Assembly (NCBI GenBank): GCA_963677625.2
Contig: CAXXSW010000007.1
Location: 496,001-560,000 of the forward strand
Origin: UBA1351 sp963677625
GTDB lineage: Bacteria > Bacillota > Clostridia > Lachnospirales > Vallitaleaceae
Direction: 5' to 3'
Length of the DNA: 64,000 bases
Part shown: one piece after another, positions 63,800 to 64,000 of the stretch
Layout of the letters: each line of letters opens with the position of its first letter
Position numbering within the stretch: position 1 is the stretch's first letter
Position numbers and translations under genes: made by a program
The notes under the pieces: generated by a model
Told to the model about the DNA's origin: nothing
Seen by the model: the letters and a program-made list of their open reading frames with translations, nothing else
Databases searched by the model: none

Positions 63800-64000
63800 G
63801 CTCCAGATTCTGAAGAACTTCTCTAAATTTATCTACATCAATAGGCTTCCATGCGTATGCTTCACAGCCATATTTATAAGATTCCTCCACTGTCTCCTTA
63901 TCATTTAAAGCAGTTGTCATAATTATTTTGGCAGGCATCTCACCTTGCACTAAATTTGTTGCTTCTATTTCTCTTATTGTTTTTAAGGCTTTTATTCCAT
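63792..64000 (-). CDS. Response regulator receiver (5' part cut by window edge)
   Basis: The C-terminal ~68 residues of a receiver domain, stopping at 63792. GIKALKTIREIEATN, then KIIMTTALND (switch Thr) and YAWKPIDVDKFREVL (conserved Lys) are clear. It resembles the stand-alone receiver at 52304-52699, including the switch segment. Whether an additional N-terminal domain exists cannot be seen. Confidence 0.88.
   Translation of the reverse strand, partial: GIKALKTIREIEATNLVQGEMPAKIIMTTALNDKETVEESYKYGCEAYAWKPIDVDKFREVLQNLELI

Overview
The window is AT-rich DNA from a low-GC Gram-positive bacterium. The best guess is an anaerobic, motile or chemotactic member of the Clostridia (Lachnospirales/Vallitaleales type). 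This rests on strong AGGAGG-type ribosome binding sites, a T-box-controlled trp operon, a YesM/YesN sugar regulon, a DUF4317 gene, and a tmk-yaaQ-yaaR-holB-yaaT neighbourhood as in Bacillus and Clostridia. No rRNA, tRNA, insertion sequence, phage or CRISPR array was seen. The genus is not determined by the sequence itself.

Layout. 1-1374: the start of a TPR lipoprotein gene and a CBS-domain gene. 1518-8787: a complete trpEGDCFBA operon on the minus strand. Its roughly 720-nt leader has a sigma-A-like promoter, a T-box riboswitch with a UGG (Trp) specifier, a second T-box-like terminator module with no recognisable specifier, and then three exact-period 74-bp repeats. Each repeat carries a ribosome binding site and an 11-residue reading frame with one Trp codon (MLAWSFDDQRG). 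8829-11707: a chemoreceptor, a highly structured intergenic region and a small cupin. 11899-22218: a carbohydrate regulon (solute-binding protein, two permeases, a large three-part glycosidase/lyase-like protein, an aldose-1-epimerase-like protein and a YesN/YesM two-component pair). 22440-27394: an SMP-30 hydrolase with an ABC-2 exporter, and a GH4 glycosidase divergent from an AraC regulator. 28445-32815: an MMPL transporter plus a YhgE-like partner, divergent from a TetR regulator. 32943-37360: a phosphoesterase, a YeiL-like Crp/Fnr regulator, a pair of YdcZ-type transporters and a DUF4317 gene. 37458-40286: an MBOAT/AlgX-like acyltransferase pair. 40325-46876: the conserved rsmI-trmN6-ricT-holB-yaaR-darA-tmk-decarboxylase housekeeping run.

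46991-64000 is one long minus-strand signal-transduction region: cheY-cheA-MCP-cheR-cheB-cheD, followed by two hybrid histidine kinases, single receivers, a J-domain/NTF2-like/degenerate-GGDEF fusion and a REC-GGDEF-HD-GYP protein. A further PAS kinase and a receiver lie upstream. The MCP has a CZB-like zinc site and ends in a candidate CheR/CheB docking pentapeptide. No separate cheW or flagellar gene is visible, so the cluster may control something other than swimming.

The least-explained features are the repeated Trp-codon mini-ORFs in the trp leader and the J-domain fusion protein inside the kinase/chemotaxis cluster.
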